Shown here: positions 41,499-51,181 of the stretch, one piece after another
How positions within the stretch are numbered: position 1 is the stretch's first letter
Layout: each line of letters starts with the position of its first letter
Assembly: GCF_018617855.1 (NCBI RefSeq)
Contig: NZ_JACSKY010000002.1
Span: 1-64,000, forward strand
DNA from: Exiguobacterium qingdaonense
Lineage (GTDB): Bacteria; Bacillota; Bacilli; Exiguobacteriales; Exiguobacteriaceae
Direction of reading: 5' to 3'
DNA: 64,000 nt
The notes under the pieces: generated by a model
The model's database searches: none
What the model was told of the DNA's origin: nothing
The model's input: only the letters and a program-made list of their open reading frames with translations
Program-made: the position numbers and the translations under genes

Positions 41499-41524
41499 CG
41501 TTGAAAATCAGAATGGGCTAAAAT
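41495..41524 (+). promoter_or_regulatory. SigA promoter of leuS
   Basis: TTGACG, 18 bp and TAAAAT lie directly before the T-box leader and overlap the end of the MFS gene by 4 nt. Confidence 0.65.
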
Positions 41525-41541
41525 AGACTACGATGAATAGC

Positions 41542-41777
41542 AAGCGATGAAGAGGATTAGTAGCGAACATTCCGTTTCAAAGAGAGTCGATGGGTGGTGT
41601 GAATCGATAAATGGAGGTCGTGAACTCGCCTTGGAGCTGTTTTCCTGAACCGAGTAGGGAAAACCGGGGTTACGCCTCGTTATCGGCGTCTCAAGTGGCA
41701 GCAATGCAACATGGGTGGTACCGCGGAGAGCTTTCAAGCCTTTCGTCCCATTTTCGGGGACGGAAGGCTTTTTATTT
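41542..41777 (+). promoter_or_regulatory. T-box leader of leuS with leucine specifier codon
   Basis: A tRNA-sensing leader. Stem I carries the specifier CTC (Leu) at 41625-41627 in GAACTCGCC. The T-box GGGTGGTACCGCGG is at 41713-41726, and its TGGT can pair with the tRNA acceptor end. The terminator AAGCCTTTCGTCCC / GGGGACGGAAGGCTT plus TTTATTT is at 41736-41777. Uncharged tRNA-Leu should prevent termination and raise leuS expression. An open frame runs through the leader but is not a gene. Confidence 0.95.
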
Positions 41778-41793
41778 ATGCAGAGGAGGAAGA

Positions 41794-44199
41794 ATGTTGA
41801 GCTATTTTAAACATCAAGAAATCGAGCCGAAATGGCAAAAGCGTTGGGAAGAGAAAGACGCATTTAAAACGACTGAAGACCCGGAGAAGGACTGTTTCTA
41901 CGTCCTTGATATGTTTCCATACCCGTCAGGTGCCGGTCTTCATGTCGGTCACCCGGAAGGTTATACGGCAACGGACATCATCGCCCGCATGAAACGGATG
42001 CAAGGATACAACGTCCTTCACCCGATCGGCTGGGATGCGTTCGGTCTTCCTGCCGAGCAATACGCACTCGACACAGGGAACGACCCACGCGAGTTCACAG
42101 CGCGTAACATCGAGACGTTCCGTCGTCAGTTGAAGGACCTCGGTTTCTCGTATGACTGGGCTCGTGAAATTAGCACGACTGACCCGAAATACTATAAATG
42201 GACACAATGGATCTTCACGCAACTCTTTGAGCGTGACCTCGCATACGTCGATGAAGTGGCCGTTAACTGGTGCCCGGCACTCGGTACGGTCCTTGCGAAC
42301 GAAGAAGTCATCGACGGCTTGTCAGAGCGTGGGAACCACCCGGTACACCGTGTGCCGATGAAACAGTGGGTGCTTCGCATCACAGAATACGCGGAGCGTT
42401 TGCTTGAAGATTTGGAAGGTCTCGACTGGCCAGAGAGCGTGAAAGAAATGCAGCGCAACTGGATTGGCAAATCGGTCGGTGCCGAAGTCGACTTTAAAGT
42501 CGATGGTCACGATAAGATCGTCACAGTCTTCACGACACGCCCGGATACACTTCATGGGGCGACATACGTGACACTCGCACCAGAGCATCCGTTCACGAAA
42601 GTGATTACGACGCCGGAACAATCGACAGCAGTCGAGGCGTACATCGAAGAAGTCTCGAAAAAGACGGACCTTGAGCGTACAGACCTCGCCAAAGAGAAGA
42701 CGGGTGTCTTCACGGGCGCATATGCGATTAACCCGGTAAACGGTGAGAAGCTCCCGATTTGGACAGCAGATTATGTCCTCTCGACATATGGGACAGGTGC
42801 GGTCATGGCCGTTCCAGGACACGATGAGCGTGATTATGAGTTTGCGAATACGTTCGACCTTCCAATCCGTGAAGTCGTCAAAGGTGGAAACTTGGAAGAA
42901 GCGGCGTACGTCGAAGACGGCGAACACATCAATTCAGGTAGCTTGAACGGACTCAATAAAGCGGATGCGATCAAGACGATCATTGAAGAGCTTGAAGCTA
43001 ATGGCACAGGTCGCGCGAAGACGACATACCGTCTACGTGACTGGTTGTTCAGCCGTCAACGTTATTGGGGCGAACCGATTCCGGTCGTCCATATGGAAGA
43101 CGGTACGATGAAGACGGTACCGGTCGAAGAGCTTCCGCTCGAACTTCCAATCATCGATGAAATCAAACCGTCGGGTACGGGCGAATCACCACTTGCGAAC
43201 GCAGAAGAATGGTTGACGTATACGGATCCTGTCACTGGTGAAACAGGTCGTCGTGAGACAAACACGATGCCACAATGGGCAGGTAGCTGCTGGTACTACA
43301 TCCGTTACATCGACCCGGATAATGAAGAGATGATTGCGGACCCTGAGAAACTTAAACGTTGGCTTCCGGTCGATTTATATATCGGGGGTACGGAGCATGC
43401 TGTACTTCACTTGCTCTACGCTCGTTTCTGGCACAAGGTGCTCTTTGACATCGGTGTCGTGCCGACGAACGAACCGTTCCAAAAACTTTACAACCAAGGA
43501 ATGATCCTCGGTGAGAACAATGAGAAGATGTCGAAATCTCGTGGGAACGTCGTCAACCCGGATGATATCGTGAAGTCGCACGGAGCCGACACGCTCCGTC
43601 TCTACGAAATGTTCATGGGACCACTCGATGCGGCCATCGCATGGTCGACAAACGGACTTGACGGGGCACGCCGCTTCCTCGACCGTGTATGGCGTTTGTT
43701 CGAACAGACGAATTTCGCAGACGTGGCACCGACTGCCGACTTTGAACGCACATATCACCAGACCGTGAAAAAGGTCACAGAAGACTATGAGGCACTTCGT
43801 TTCAACACGGCCATCTCGCAATTGATGGTATTCGTCAATGAAGCAAACAAACAAGAGACGTTGCCGAAAGCACATATGGTTGATTTCATCAAGATGCTCT
43901 CGCCAGTCGCGCCACACTTGTCTGAAGAGTTGTGGGAGAAGATGGGCATGACTGAAGAGTTGACGTATGCGGCTTGGCCGACGTACGATGAGTCAAAACT
44001 TGTGAGTGACACGATTGAAGTCGTCATTCAAGTGAACGGTAAACTCCGTGCGAAAATGCATGTTTCGCGGGAGGCTTCAAAAGAAGAACTCGAGGCAGAT
44101 GCACTCGAGAACGAGCGCGTCCAAGAGTTCACAGAAGGCAAGACGGTTCGTAAAGTCATCGTCGTTCCAGGAAAGCTCGTCAATATTGTCGTTGGGTAA
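41794..44199 (+). CDS. leuS: Leucyl-tRNA synthetase, 801 aa
   Basis: A class I aminoacyl-tRNA synthetase. The HIGH-type motif is in [19 protein letters not shown] (about residues 43-61). The CP1 editing domain (about 220-420) has [13 protein letters not shown] and the C-terminal catalytic motif is [16 protein letters not shown]. Length agrees with B. subtilis LeuRS (804). GAGGAGG lies just upstream of ATG 41794, preceded by the T-box leader. Confidence 0.98.
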   Translation: MLSYFKHQEIEPKWQKRWEEKDAFKTTEDPEKDCFYVLDMFPYPSGAGLHVGHPEGYTATDIIARMKRMQGYNVLHPIGWDAFGLPAEQYALDTGNDPREFTARNIETFRRQLKDLGFSYDWAREISTTDPKYYKWTQWIFTQLFERDLAYVDEVAVNWCPALGTVLANEEVIDGLSERGNHPVHRVPMKQWVLRITEYAERLLEDLEGLDWPESVKEMQRNWIGKSVGAEVDFKVDGHDKIVTVFTTRPDTLHGATYVTLAPEHPFTKVITTPEQSTAVEAYIEEVSKKTDLERTDLAKEKTGVFTGAYAINPVNGEKLPIWTADYVLSTYGTGAVMAVPGHDERDYEFANTFDLPIREVVKGGNLEEAAYVEDGEHINSGSLNGLNKADAIKTIIEELEANGTGRAKTTYRLRDWLFSRQRYWGEPIPVVHMEDGTMKTVPVEELPLELPIIDEIKPSGTGESPLANAEEWLTYTDPVTGETGRRETNTMPQWAGSCWYYIRYIDPDNEEMIADPEKLKRWLPVDLYIGGTEHAVLHLLYARFWHKVLFDIGVVPTNEPFQKLYNQGMILGENNEKMSKSRGNVVNPDDIVKSHGADTLRLYEMFMGPLDAAIAWSTNGLDGARRFLDRVWRLFEQTNFADVAPTADFERTYHQTVKKVTEDYEALRFNTAISQLMVFVNEANKQETLPKAHMVDFIKMLSPVAPHLSEELWEKMGMTEELTYAAWPTYDESKLVSDTIEVVIQVNGKLRAKMHVSREASKEELEADALENERVQEFTEGKTVRKVIVVPGKLVNIVVG

Positions 44200-44201
44200 C
44201 A

Positions 44202-44240
44202 AAAAGAATGTGTGACATTGTCGCACATTCTTTTCTTTTT
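44202..44240 (+). terminator. Terminator of leuS
   Basis: AAAGAATGTGTGAC pairs with GTCGCACATTCTTT (one G.U pair) over loop ATT, followed by TCTTTTT. Confidence 0.9.
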
Positions 44241-44310
44241 GGTGAGGTCATTTTCTTTTACAGGTGGTTTTGATACACTAAAGGGCGATACTGAAAGAGA
44301 AGGGGACGAC

Positions 44311-45441
44311 ATGTCCATGAAACGTTCTTATGTGCTATACACGACACTTTGTGCCGTCGTGGTCGGCGTGATTCTTTGCTATATCTTTGTCTTTTCGGAT
44401 GAAGACATTCAGCGACAAATCGCCTCGACATTTGAAAAAATTGACATTCAAACGAGTCATCAAACCGCATCGCTCCCACCTGTGGAGGCGGCGCAAGATG
44501 ATGAAGATATCGATACGACCGATGCGCTCGAGCAGATTAACCAAATTGATGAAGTGTATTACAGTGACACGATCGGGGCGTATCTCGTCCTGACCGAACA
44601 GGCTGAATTTTTTGAAGTGAGCGGGAATGGGACACGTGTCAATTCGATGCTCCAACTCGAGAATACGGGGAAAGCGCGCCTTGATGACTTTATCGGTTTG
44701 CGCATGATCGAAGAGGACCTTGTGTATGCGGTGACAGCGAACGGGACGCTCATCACGATCGAGCGGGAAGAGGGACGCTGGGTCGAGCGACCACGTAAAC
44801 AAATAAATGGTCTCGTATCGGAAGACCGAATCTTTGGTCTCGGCTATGACCGAGAATCGAATCGATTGTTCATGATGAACCGGTTGGCAGACACGCCGGA
44901 CCTCGAGCTCCTCTATATCGAGGAGCGTGAAATTGAACCGGACATTCCTGCGGATGAAAAATCATCAGAAGAAACGGATGCTGAAACGGGTACTGAAAAT
45001 ACAGAAAAACCATCTGATGATACAGCGACAGAGAGCGTCTCAACGAATGATAACACCGCGACCGAAACGGCTGTTTCTGAAGACGTACCTGACAATGGGC
45101 AGGATACGCCAGAAGAGGAAGTCGAGGAAAAAGAGCCGGAAACGGAATGGACGCTTGATTCGCGTCAAGCACTTTCGGCAGACGGGATGAGCGCCTCGAT
45201 TCAGCAGAAATTTGAACGGTTCGAAGGGGTCGGGCTTGTCGAAAGACAAGGTCGCATCTACGTGCTCGACTCAGAAGAACTCGTCCTCTATACGGTCAAT
45301 CCAGAAGAAGAGACCATCAACGGTCAGATGGTGACACCTCGTGTGTATGACTCGACCGGTATGTTTTTACAGGACAATGAAATCTTTGCAATCGTCCACC
45401 CGGAAGTATTCGATTTGGATGCATTCGTCTCCGTGGACTGA
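44311..45441 (+). CDS. Membrane-anchored protein with acidic low-complexity region, 376 aa
   Basis: No family recognised. A single N-terminal helix (YVLYTTLCAVVVGVILCYIFVF, residues about 7-28) with a basic start suggests a signal anchor and an external body. Two parts that could be beta-propeller-like (repeated DDFIGLRMIEEDLVY, GRIYVLDSEELVLYTV) are separated by about 75 acidic, Ser/Thr/Glu-rich residues (about 210-285). AAGGGG precedes the ATG. It lies 17 nt before the next gene, so the two probably share a transcript. A wall-associated sensor or adaptor role is only a guess. Confidence 0.6.
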   Translation: MSMKRSYVLYTTLCAVVVGVILCYIFVFSDEDIQRQIASTFEKIDIQTSHQTASLPPVEAAQDDEDIDTTDALEQINQIDEVYYSDTIGAYLVLTEQAEFFEVSGNGTRVNSMLQLENTGKARLDDFIGLRMIEEDLVYAVTANGTLITIEREEGRWVERPRKQINGLVSEDRIFGLGYDRESNRLFMMNRLADTPDLELLYIEEREIEPDIPADEKSSEETDAETGTENTEKPSDDTATESVSTNDNTATETAVSEDVPDNGQDTPEEEVEEKEPETEWTLDSRQALSADGMSASIQQKFERFEGVGLVERQGRIYVLDSEELVLYTVNPEEETINGQMVTPRVYDSTGMFLQDNEIFAIVHPEVFDLDAFVSVD

Positions 45442-45458
45442 CAATGGGGGAATGACAG

Positions 45459-45971
45459 ATGAGCAAACGTTACTTTTTTGAAGAAGTGAAGCAATTCCAT
45501 GAAACATTCGGTCATCCGGGAGCGGTATCTCCGCAACCGTTAACGCTTGATCGTGCGACGAAGCGATCGGTGTGGACGGCAGAAGAAGCGGTCGTCGAAT
45601 TTTTGCATCAATCGTCACAGACAGAAGAAGAATTCTTACAGGCGATTGAGCAATTCCAAGAAGGATTCCAGAAGGCGGTCCAAAAATCGTTACAAGACGT
45701 ACCACCGTCAGATGATGTGGAACGCCTCGTCGGACAAGGGGATGCGCTCACGGACGCCTTATACTTTGTGATGGGCAGTTTCGTCGAACTCGGGCTCGAT
45801 CCCGTACCGTTGTTTGAAATCGTCCAGCGCGCTAATATGGCTAAGCTTGGACCGAACGGGAAGCCGATCTTACGCGAGTCGGACAATAAAGTCATGAAAC
45901 CTGAAGGATGGATGCCACCGGAGCCTGAGCTCGAAAGAGAAGTGCGTCGTCAAATCGCAGGGAAAGAATAA
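45459..45971 (+). CDS. NTP pyrophosphohydrolase, PRA-PH/MazG superfamily, 170 aa
   Basis: The arrangement WTAEEAVVEFLHQ ... GQGDALTDALYFVMGSFVELG ... MAKLGPNGKPILRESDNKVMKP fits the all-alpha NTP-PPase superfamily in the sub-branch once annotated as phosphoribosyl-ATP pyrophosphohydrolase-like. The acidic residues of the two central helices would bind metal. The tail EGWMPPEPELE is usual for this group. GGGGG 8 nt upstream. No histidine biosynthesis genes are nearby, so house-cleaning of unusual nucleotides is more likely than histidine synthesis. Confidence 0.75.
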   Translation: MSKRYFFEEVKQFHETFGHPGAVSPQPLTLDRATKRSVWTAEEAVVEFLHQSSQTEEEFLQAIEQFQEGFQKAVQKSLQDVPPSDDVERLVGQGDALTDALYFVMGSFVELGLDPVPLFEIVQRANMAKLGPNGKPILRESDNKVMKPEGWMPPEPELEREVRRQIAGKE

Positions 45972-45976
45972 TCACA

Positions 45977-46018
45977 AACGGCTCGAGCCCTCATTTGAAA
46001 GGGTTCGAGTCGTTTTTT
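45977..46018 (+). terminator. Terminator after the NTP pyrophosphohydrolase gene
   Basis: AACGGCTCGAGCCC pairs with GGGTTCGAGTCGTT (two G.U pairs) and is followed by TTTT. Confidence 0.88.
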
Positions 46019-46082
46019 GTTGTGATAGTCGTGACGACATCATGATATTAGATGGTGTCAGATAGGTCATGAGAGTAATTTA

Positions 46083-46091
46083 TGGTATAAT
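46083..46091 (+). promoter_or_regulatory. Extended -10 promoter of the DUF2268 lipoprotein gene
   Basis: TGGTATAAT combines a perfect -10 hexamer with the upstream TGN extension. No good -35 is seen at the proper distance. Confidence 0.55.
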
Positions 46092-46146
46092 TTAACAATA
46101 AGTAAGCGGATGAGGGATATTGATTATGGAGATGGAGGTCATGTAA

Positions 46147-47124
46147 CTGAAAAAGTTATTCGGTATTCTATGTTGTAGTTCAGTACTTTTGTTAACAGCA
46201 TGTAGTGATGATGAACAAACGTCAGAATCTAAACAGTCAAAACCTGACGTTTCAATCGAAACGATAGAAATCAATAAAGAGAATGAATTGACAATTGTCC
46301 CACTCTACACCCAGTACCAGCAATATTTGAACGCATCCCTTGAAACAACCGATTCGGAGGAGAACAAACATAACTTCAAAAAATATGTATTGGATTACAT
46401 AGGAGAGGTCGGACAGGAAGAAAAAATTGATACATCCATATTAAAAACTAATTTTAATCTAAAGCCGACTCCTCATAAGCAACAATTGCTGAAGCAGTTG
46501 GACACATTAATCGAGCATCATGACGAGATTAAAGAGATTATTGCATCGACATATGCAGATTCAAATCAAATCCTACCCAAAGAGAAGAGCACAGTGTTTA
46601 TTGCACCGTATAATCCTGAATTCTTCTACGATAGTGGACCGATGGAAGGTGTAGGCGCAGCAGCATACAAAGACGCATTCATCTTGTTTCTAGATACAGA
46701 TTTTGACAAAGATGTTCTAGCCTATTCGACGGCTCACGAGTATCATCATCTGATTCTTCGTGATCAAAATGAATACAATCTTAGTTCGATTCTTGAGTCT
46801 ATCATCATCGAAGGGAAGGCGGACGCATTTGCTGATCGGATTGTTAAAGGGGTTTCTCCCCCATGGCATGTGCAATTAGATGATGCGACCATGGAACATA
46901 TCGCGAGCCGAGTGAATGATTATGAAACGTCCTTCACCGATTTTGTAGTTGGCAATTATCAAAAAGATATGCCGCGTTGGAGTAACTATATTCTAGGGAA
47001 GGATGTGCTCCATGACTATTTGACGGCGCATCCAGAGCTGTCGATTCCCGAATGGACATTCAAAGAAGGTCATGAAATCCTAGAAGAGTACAAGTATCGA
47101 GATGTGATGAAATTGGAAAATTAA
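46147..47124 (+). CDS. Lipoprotein with DUF2268 predicted zinc-protease domain, 325 aa
   Basis: The frame that reads through the lipobox LLTAC begins at CTG 46147, with GGAGG 8 nt upstream and a stop codon (TAA) immediately before. The N-terminus read from this codon (M)KKLFGILCCSSVLLLTAC is a good lipoprotein signal, with the modified Cys at 19. The C-terminal half has HEYHHLILRD (HExxH zinc site) and IIEGKADAFADRIV, as in DUF2268 predicted proteases. The gene is AT-rich compared with its neighbours and interrupts otherwise conserved order, suggesting acquisition. It is probably exported and membrane-tethered. Confidence 0.78.
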   Translation: MKKLFGILCCSSVLLLTACSDDEQTSESKQSKPDVSIETIEINKENELTIVPLYTQYQQYLNASLETTDSEENKHNFKKYVLDYIGEVGQEEKIDTSILKTNFNLKPTPHKQQLLKQLDTLIEHHDEIKEIIASTYADSNQILPKEKSTVFIAPYNPEFFYDSGPMEGVGAAAYKDAFILFLDTDFDKDVLAYSTAHEYHHLILRDQNEYNLSSILESIIIEGKADAFADRIVKGVSPPWHVQLDDATMEHIASRVNDYETSFTDFVVGNYQKDMPRWSNYILGKDVLHDYLTAHPELSIPEWTFKEGHEILEEYKYRDVMKLEN

Positions 47125-47140
47125 GATGAAAAGAATGTAA

Positions 47141-47180
47141 AAAAGGCTTAATCCTGAATGAGATAGGATTAAGCCTTTTA
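47141..47180 (+). terminator. Terminator of the lipoprotein gene
   Basis: AAAAGGCTTAATCCT pairs with AGGATTAAGCCTTTT over a 9-nt loop; usable in both directions. Confidence 0.92.
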
Positions 47181-47230
47181 ATTGTATAGTGCTCACAATA
47201 GAACGCAGACGATGCGTTAGACCGAACTCT

Positions 47231-48496
47231 TTACCGCTCTGTCGCCAGTTCGGCTGCGTGCGATCCGGCACAATGTCCCGTTGTGAAGGCGGCCGTGATG
47301 TTGTAGCCACCTGTGTATCCATGGATATCGAGCACTTCGCCGGCAAAGAAGAGACCTGATGCTTTCTTTGACATCATCGTCTGTGGTGCAACTTCTTTAA
47401 CCGAAACGCCGCCACCCGTGACGAACGCCTTATCAAAGTCGAGTGTCCCGACGGCGTGCATCTCGAACATTTTTAGACGCGTTGCGAAGTCGATGACGGA
47501 TTGCTTCTTCAACTGACTCGCATCTTCTTCTCCAAATGCGAGTTCTTCGAGCAATAAGTCAAGAAGTCGTTCGGGGATGTAGCCTTTCCAGACGTTTTTA
47601 ACGGCACGCTTCGGTTGGCTCTGTACTTGGTTCCACAGTTCCTGGACGAGCGCATCTCGTGATGTGTCCGGGAAGAAGTCGAGTGACAAGAGGACGACTT
47701 GTTCTTTACTACGCTTCCGTTCTTTGATCGTATACTGGCTGCAACGAAGCGCGATTGGCCCTGAAATCCCGAAGTGGGTAAAGATCATGTCGCCCTGGTG
47801 CGTCTTGATGGCTTTCCCTTTTTTGCCGTGCACCGTCAACGCGACGTCACGTAACGATAATCCTTGAAGTTGTTTCGTTCCGATGAACGCGTCATTCAAT
47901 TTGATCGGCACTTCTGTCGGGAAGAGTTCCGTAATGGTATGTCCAGCCTTCTCTGCCCACGGATAACCGTCCCCCGTCGAACCGGTGTGAGGGACGGATT
48001 GTCCACCGACCGCGACGACACAAGCTTTCGCTTCAATCATTTCACCGTCCATCAACTCGACAACGTGAAACTCGTTTTCTTCATTAAAATGTAACGTCTT
48101 GACTTCAGCTTTTTTTCGAATCTCGACGCCGAGGTCCTCAATCGCCCGAAGCAACGTATTGACCACATCCTGTGCCTTATCTGTCACAGGGAACATGCGT
48201 CCGTTGTCTTCCTCTTTCAAGGGAATCCCGAATCCGGTGAAGAGGTCGATAATCGATTGATTGTCGAACTGGGCTAGGGCGCTGTATAAGAAACGACCGT
48301 TCCCTGGAATGAACTGAATCAGTTCATCGATTGGCTTTCGATTCGTGACGTTACAACGTCCTCCACCTGAAATGGCCAATTTTCGACCAAGCTTTGACCC
48401 TTTATCAATCAGCAAGGTCGAGGCGCCACTTTTCGCCGCTGCGTACGTTGCCATGAGTCCGCTCGGACCTCCACCGATGACGATGACATCTTTCAT
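47231..48496 (-). CDS. ytfP: HI0933-like flavoprotein (YtfP/YhiN family), 421 aa
   Basis: An FAD-dependent oxidoreductase of unknown reaction. The dinucleotide loop VIVIGGGPSGLMATYAA opens the protein, and KLAISGGGRCNVTN is the family's second signature. The C-terminal FAD contact is LFFAGEVLDIHGYTGGYN. GAGGAG 7 nt before ATG 48496 sets the start. It is divergent from the flippase gene, close to the order in B. subtilis (ytfP, ytgP). Confidence 0.92.
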   Translation of the reverse strand: MKDVIVIGGGPSGLMATYAAAKSGASTLLIDKGSKLGRKLAISGGGRCNVTNRKPIDELIQFIPGNGRFLYSALAQFDNQSIIDLFTGFGIPLKEEDNGRMFPVTDKAQDVVNTLLRAIEDLGVEIRKKAEVKTLHFNEENEFHVVELMDGEMIEAKACVVAVGGQSVPHTGSTGDGYPWAEKAGHTITELFPTEVPIKLNDAFIGTKQLQGLSLRDVALTVHGKKGKAIKTHQGDMIFTHFGISGPIALRCSQYTIKERKRSKEQVVLLSLDFFPDTSRDALVQELWNQVQSQPKRAVKNVWKGYIPERLLDLLLEELAFGEEDASQLKKQSVIDFATRLKMFEMHAVGTLDFDKAFVTGGGVSVKEVAPQTMMSKKASGLFFAGEVLDIHGYTGGYNITAAFTTGHCAGSHAAELATER

Positions 48497-48639
48497 AGGT
48501 AATCTCCTCATTTCTTTATCTATATGATTAGTAAAATTATCGTAACTTTATTATCCGTAACAGTAAGAGTATAATGAGAAGCGGTTGTTTTGTAAAACCG
48601 AATTCATTAGAATAGTTGATTTATAGATGGAGGTGCCTC

Positions 48640-50337
48640 ATGTCATCAAGCGCCAATCAAGATTCCGGAAGAGCCTCCTTCGTCAAAGGAACGCTTCTTT
48701 TATCGGCGGGGAACTTAATTTCCCGAATGTTGGGACTGTTGTACACGTTCCCGTTCCAAGCGATGGTCGGGATTGCCGGAGTGACATTATATCAAGCGGC
48801 ATATACGTATTATGCGATTATGATATCCGTGGCGACGGCAGGGATTCCGGTGGCCGTATCAAAATTTATCGCGAAATATAACGCGCTAGGGGAATACGGG
48901 ACAAGTCAGAGACTGTTCCGACAAGGGATGAAATTGATGGTTGCGACCGGTGTCGTCGCTTTTTTATTACTCTTTTTTGCGGCACCATGGTTATCCGAGC
49001 TGATGGTTCGAAACTCAGAAAACAATGAGCAGTATATTGACTCGCTCACGCTCGTGACGCGTAGCGTCAGTTTTGCGCTACTGCTCATCCCGGCGATGAG
49101 TATGGTGCGCGGTTATTTCCAAGGACATCAAGATATGGCACCGACGGCTATCTCACAAGTCGTTGAACAGATTGTACGCATTTTGTTCCTGCTCAGTGGG
49201 ACGATGCTCGTCTTGTTCGTCTTCGCGGACTCTAACTTCCTTCAACCGCTCGCGAACGCCCTCGGGGGGACGCAATCCGTCGAGACGACAGAACTGAACG
49301 GATTAAAAGTCATAGCGGTCACGATTGCGACGTTCAGCGCATTCATCGGGGCAATCGGTAGTTTTGCCGTACTCATCATGTATTGGAAGCGTCGAAAAGA
49401 CATCCACCGTCACACAGAAAATCCGGCGGGAACCCCTGTCCGTTCGATGAAATCGTTATTGCTCGAATTGCTTAGCTATTCGATTCCAATCGTGATGGTC
49501 GGGGTATCGACCCCGCTGTATCAATTGATCGATCAGCTCACGATGGTCAATACGTTACTTAGCGCGGGTGCGACCGTACCGGAAGCGACGTCGGCGTATG
49601 GATTCTTGACCGGAAACGCCCACAAGATTGTGTTGATTCCAGTCTCGGTCGCGGCGAGTGTCTCGATGGCGACGATTCCACTTGTGACCCGATCGTTCAC
49701 GACGGGGGACATGCAAAAAGTGCGGAATCAAGTGAACCATATTTTCCAAGTGTCATTTTTCGTGACGATTCCTGCGGTCATCGGTCTCGTGGCCCTCGCG
49801 GAACCATTGTTCGGGACGTTGTTCCCGGGTGACCGTGAAGGATGGATATACTTGTTCCACTATGCACCGAGCGCCTTTTTCTTGGCTTATTATTCGGTCG
49901 CTGCAGCCATTCTGCAAGGAATCAATCGTCAGTATTTCACCATTTTCGCCACAGCGATGGGTCTATTGACGAAACTTGCCTTGAATGTACCGCTCGTCTT
50001 CTGGCTCGGTGGAATCGGGGCAGGTTATGCCACGATTTCTGGATACATCGTCGCAATCATCCTCATGGTCTGGATGATTCAGCGGTCTCTCCACTTCCCG
50101 TATAAGCAACTGCTGCGGCGTACCATCTTGATGTTCTTGATGGGGGCGGCGATGTTCATCGCAGTTTATCTCTCGCTTCTCGTCACGTTGCAAGAAGAGG
50201 CGAGTTGGGGGAATGACATCTTTGCAACGATCGTGGGAGTGACAATCGGCGTTCTCGTATATGGATACCTCGGCTGGCGGAGCCATCTCGCAGGTAAGCT
50301 ATTAGGGAAACGCTTTGAATATCGGAGGAAAATGTAA
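48640..50337 (+). CDS. murJ: Lipid II flippase MurJ/YtgP, MOP superfamily, 565 aa
   Basis: A polytopic membrane protein of the MATE/MOP (polysaccharide biosynthesis, SpoVB-like) family with about 14 helices. The start FVKGTLLLSAGNLISRMLG and AAYTYYAIMISVATAGIPVAVSK are typical of B. subtilis YtgP (also called MurJ), one of two lipid II flippases there. GGAGG 6 nt before ATG 48640 defines the start, and an upstream ATG at 48616 has no site. It overlaps the pseudouridine synthase gene by one base (TAATG). Confidence 0.88.
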   Translation: MSSSANQDSGRASFVKGTLLLSAGNLISRMLGLLYTFPFQAMVGIAGVTLYQAAYTYYAIMISVATAGIPVAVSKFIAKYNALGEYGTSQRLFRQGMKLMVATGVVAFLLLFFAAPWLSELMVRNSENNEQYIDSLTLVTRSVSFALLLIPAMSMVRGYFQGHQDMAPTAISQVVEQIVRILFLLSGTMLVLFVFADSNFLQPLANALGGTQSVETTELNGLKVIAVTIATFSAFIGAIGSFAVLIMYWKRRKDIHRHTENPAGTPVRSMKSLLLELLSYSIPIVMVGVSTPLYQLIDQLTMVNTLLSAGATVPEATSAYGFLTGNAHKIVLIPVSVAASVSMATIPLVTRSFTTGDMQKVRNQVNHIFQVSFFVTIPAVIGLVALAEPLFGTLFPGDREGWIYLFHYAPSAFFLAYYSVAAAILQGINRQYFTIFATAMGLLTKLALNVPLVFWLGGIGAGYATISGYIVAIILMVWMIQRSLHFPYKQLLRRTILMFLMGAAMFIAVYLSLLVTLQEEASWGNDIFATIVGVTIGVLVYGYLGWRSHLAGKLLGKRFEYRRKM

Positions 50338-51047
50338 TGCGGATTGATAAGTTATTAGCGAACATGGGATATGGTTCACGGAAAGACGTGAAAATCCTAT
50401 TGAAACAAGGGGCGGTGCGAGTCGATGAGGCACTTGTAAAAGATGCGAAACGGCACGTCGACCCATCATCAGAGAAAGTCACGGTGTTCGGGGAAATGGT
50501 CGAATACCGTCCGTACATCTATTTCATGATGAACAAGCCGGCAGGCGTCATCAGCGCGACGGAAGACCAAGAGACGACGGTCATCGATTTGATCGATCCC
50601 GAGTATGCCCACTACGATCTCTTCCCGGTCGGTCGACTCGATAAAGATACGACGGGATTTCTCCTCATCACAAACGACGGCGCGTTCAACCACGCGCTCA
50701 TGTCACCTCGTAAACACGTCGACAAAGTGTATATCGCCGAAGTCGACGGGGAGATGACAGTAGAGGATATCAAGACGTTCGCGAACGGTGTCGATTTAGA
50801 GGATGGATATACGACGAAACCGGCGCGACTCGAAATCCTGAGTCGGAGCGGACGTCGTTCTGTCATCCGTCTCACGTTGTCTGAAGGGAAATATCATCAA
50901 GTGAAACGAATGGTCGCGGCGGTCGGCAAACATGTCGAACGATTGGAGCGTGTTCAAATCGGGGATCTAGAACTCGATGAGACGCTTGAGCTCGGGGCAT
51001 ACCGTGAGTTGACGGAAGAAGAGATTCAACTGTTTTTTAACAAGTAA
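50337..51047 (+). CDS. rsuA: 16S rRNA pseudouridine synthase, RsuA family, 236 aa
   Basis: An S4 RNA-binding domain (MRIDKLLANMGYGSRKDVKI, residues 1-60) is followed by the pseudouridine synthase domain with the catalytic Asp in VGRLDKDTTGFLLITND. Later come HVDKVYIAEVDG and EGKYHQVKRMVAA. The RsuA group modifies U516 of 16S rRNA. Translation is coupled to murJ by a TAATG junction. Confidence 0.93.
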   Translation: MRIDKLLANMGYGSRKDVKILLKQGAVRVDEALVKDAKRHVDPSSEKVTVFGEMVEYRPYIYFMMNKPAGVISATEDQETTVIDLIDPEYAHYDLFPVGRLDKDTTGFLLITNDGAFNHALMSPRKHVDKVYIAEVDGEMTVEDIKTFANGVDLEDGYTTKPARLEILSRSGRRSVIRLTLSEGKYHQVKRMVAAVGKHVERLERVQIGDLELDETLELGAYRELTEEEIQLFFNK

Positions 51048-51056
51048 TATGATTAG

Positions 51057-51087
51057 GGAACCTGTCTGATGGGGCAGGTTCTTTTTT
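51057..51087 (+). terminator. Terminator of the murJ-rsuA operon
   Basis: GAACCTG pairs with CAGGTTC and is followed by TTTTTT. Confidence 0.88.
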
Positions 51088-51127
51088 ATGTATGATATTT
51101 ATTTTTAGGACGAGATGACGAAATCAA

Positions 51128-51155
51128 AAGAGACAGCATGATTCTGTCTCTTCTT
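51128..51155 (-). terminator. Terminator of the DUF3885 gene
   Basis: AAGAGACAG pairs with CTGTCTCTT. On the minus strand TTTTG follows. Confidence 0.8.
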
Positions 51156-51181
51156 AAGTTACCTTCACGTCAGATTTGAGA

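Noticed and set aside
41611-41793. A 61-codon N-terminal extension of LeuRS.
   Set aside because: The frame runs through the T-box specifier, T-box and terminator. The true start has GAGGAGG and gives the usual protein length.
45459-45971. Calling the NTP pyrophosphohydrolase HisE.
   Set aside because: It is larger than HisE, lacks histidine-operon context, and its C-terminal motif differs.
48616-48639. Start of murJ at the upstream ATG.
   Set aside because: The eight added residues include the ribosome-binding site of the ATG at 48640, and no site precedes 48616.
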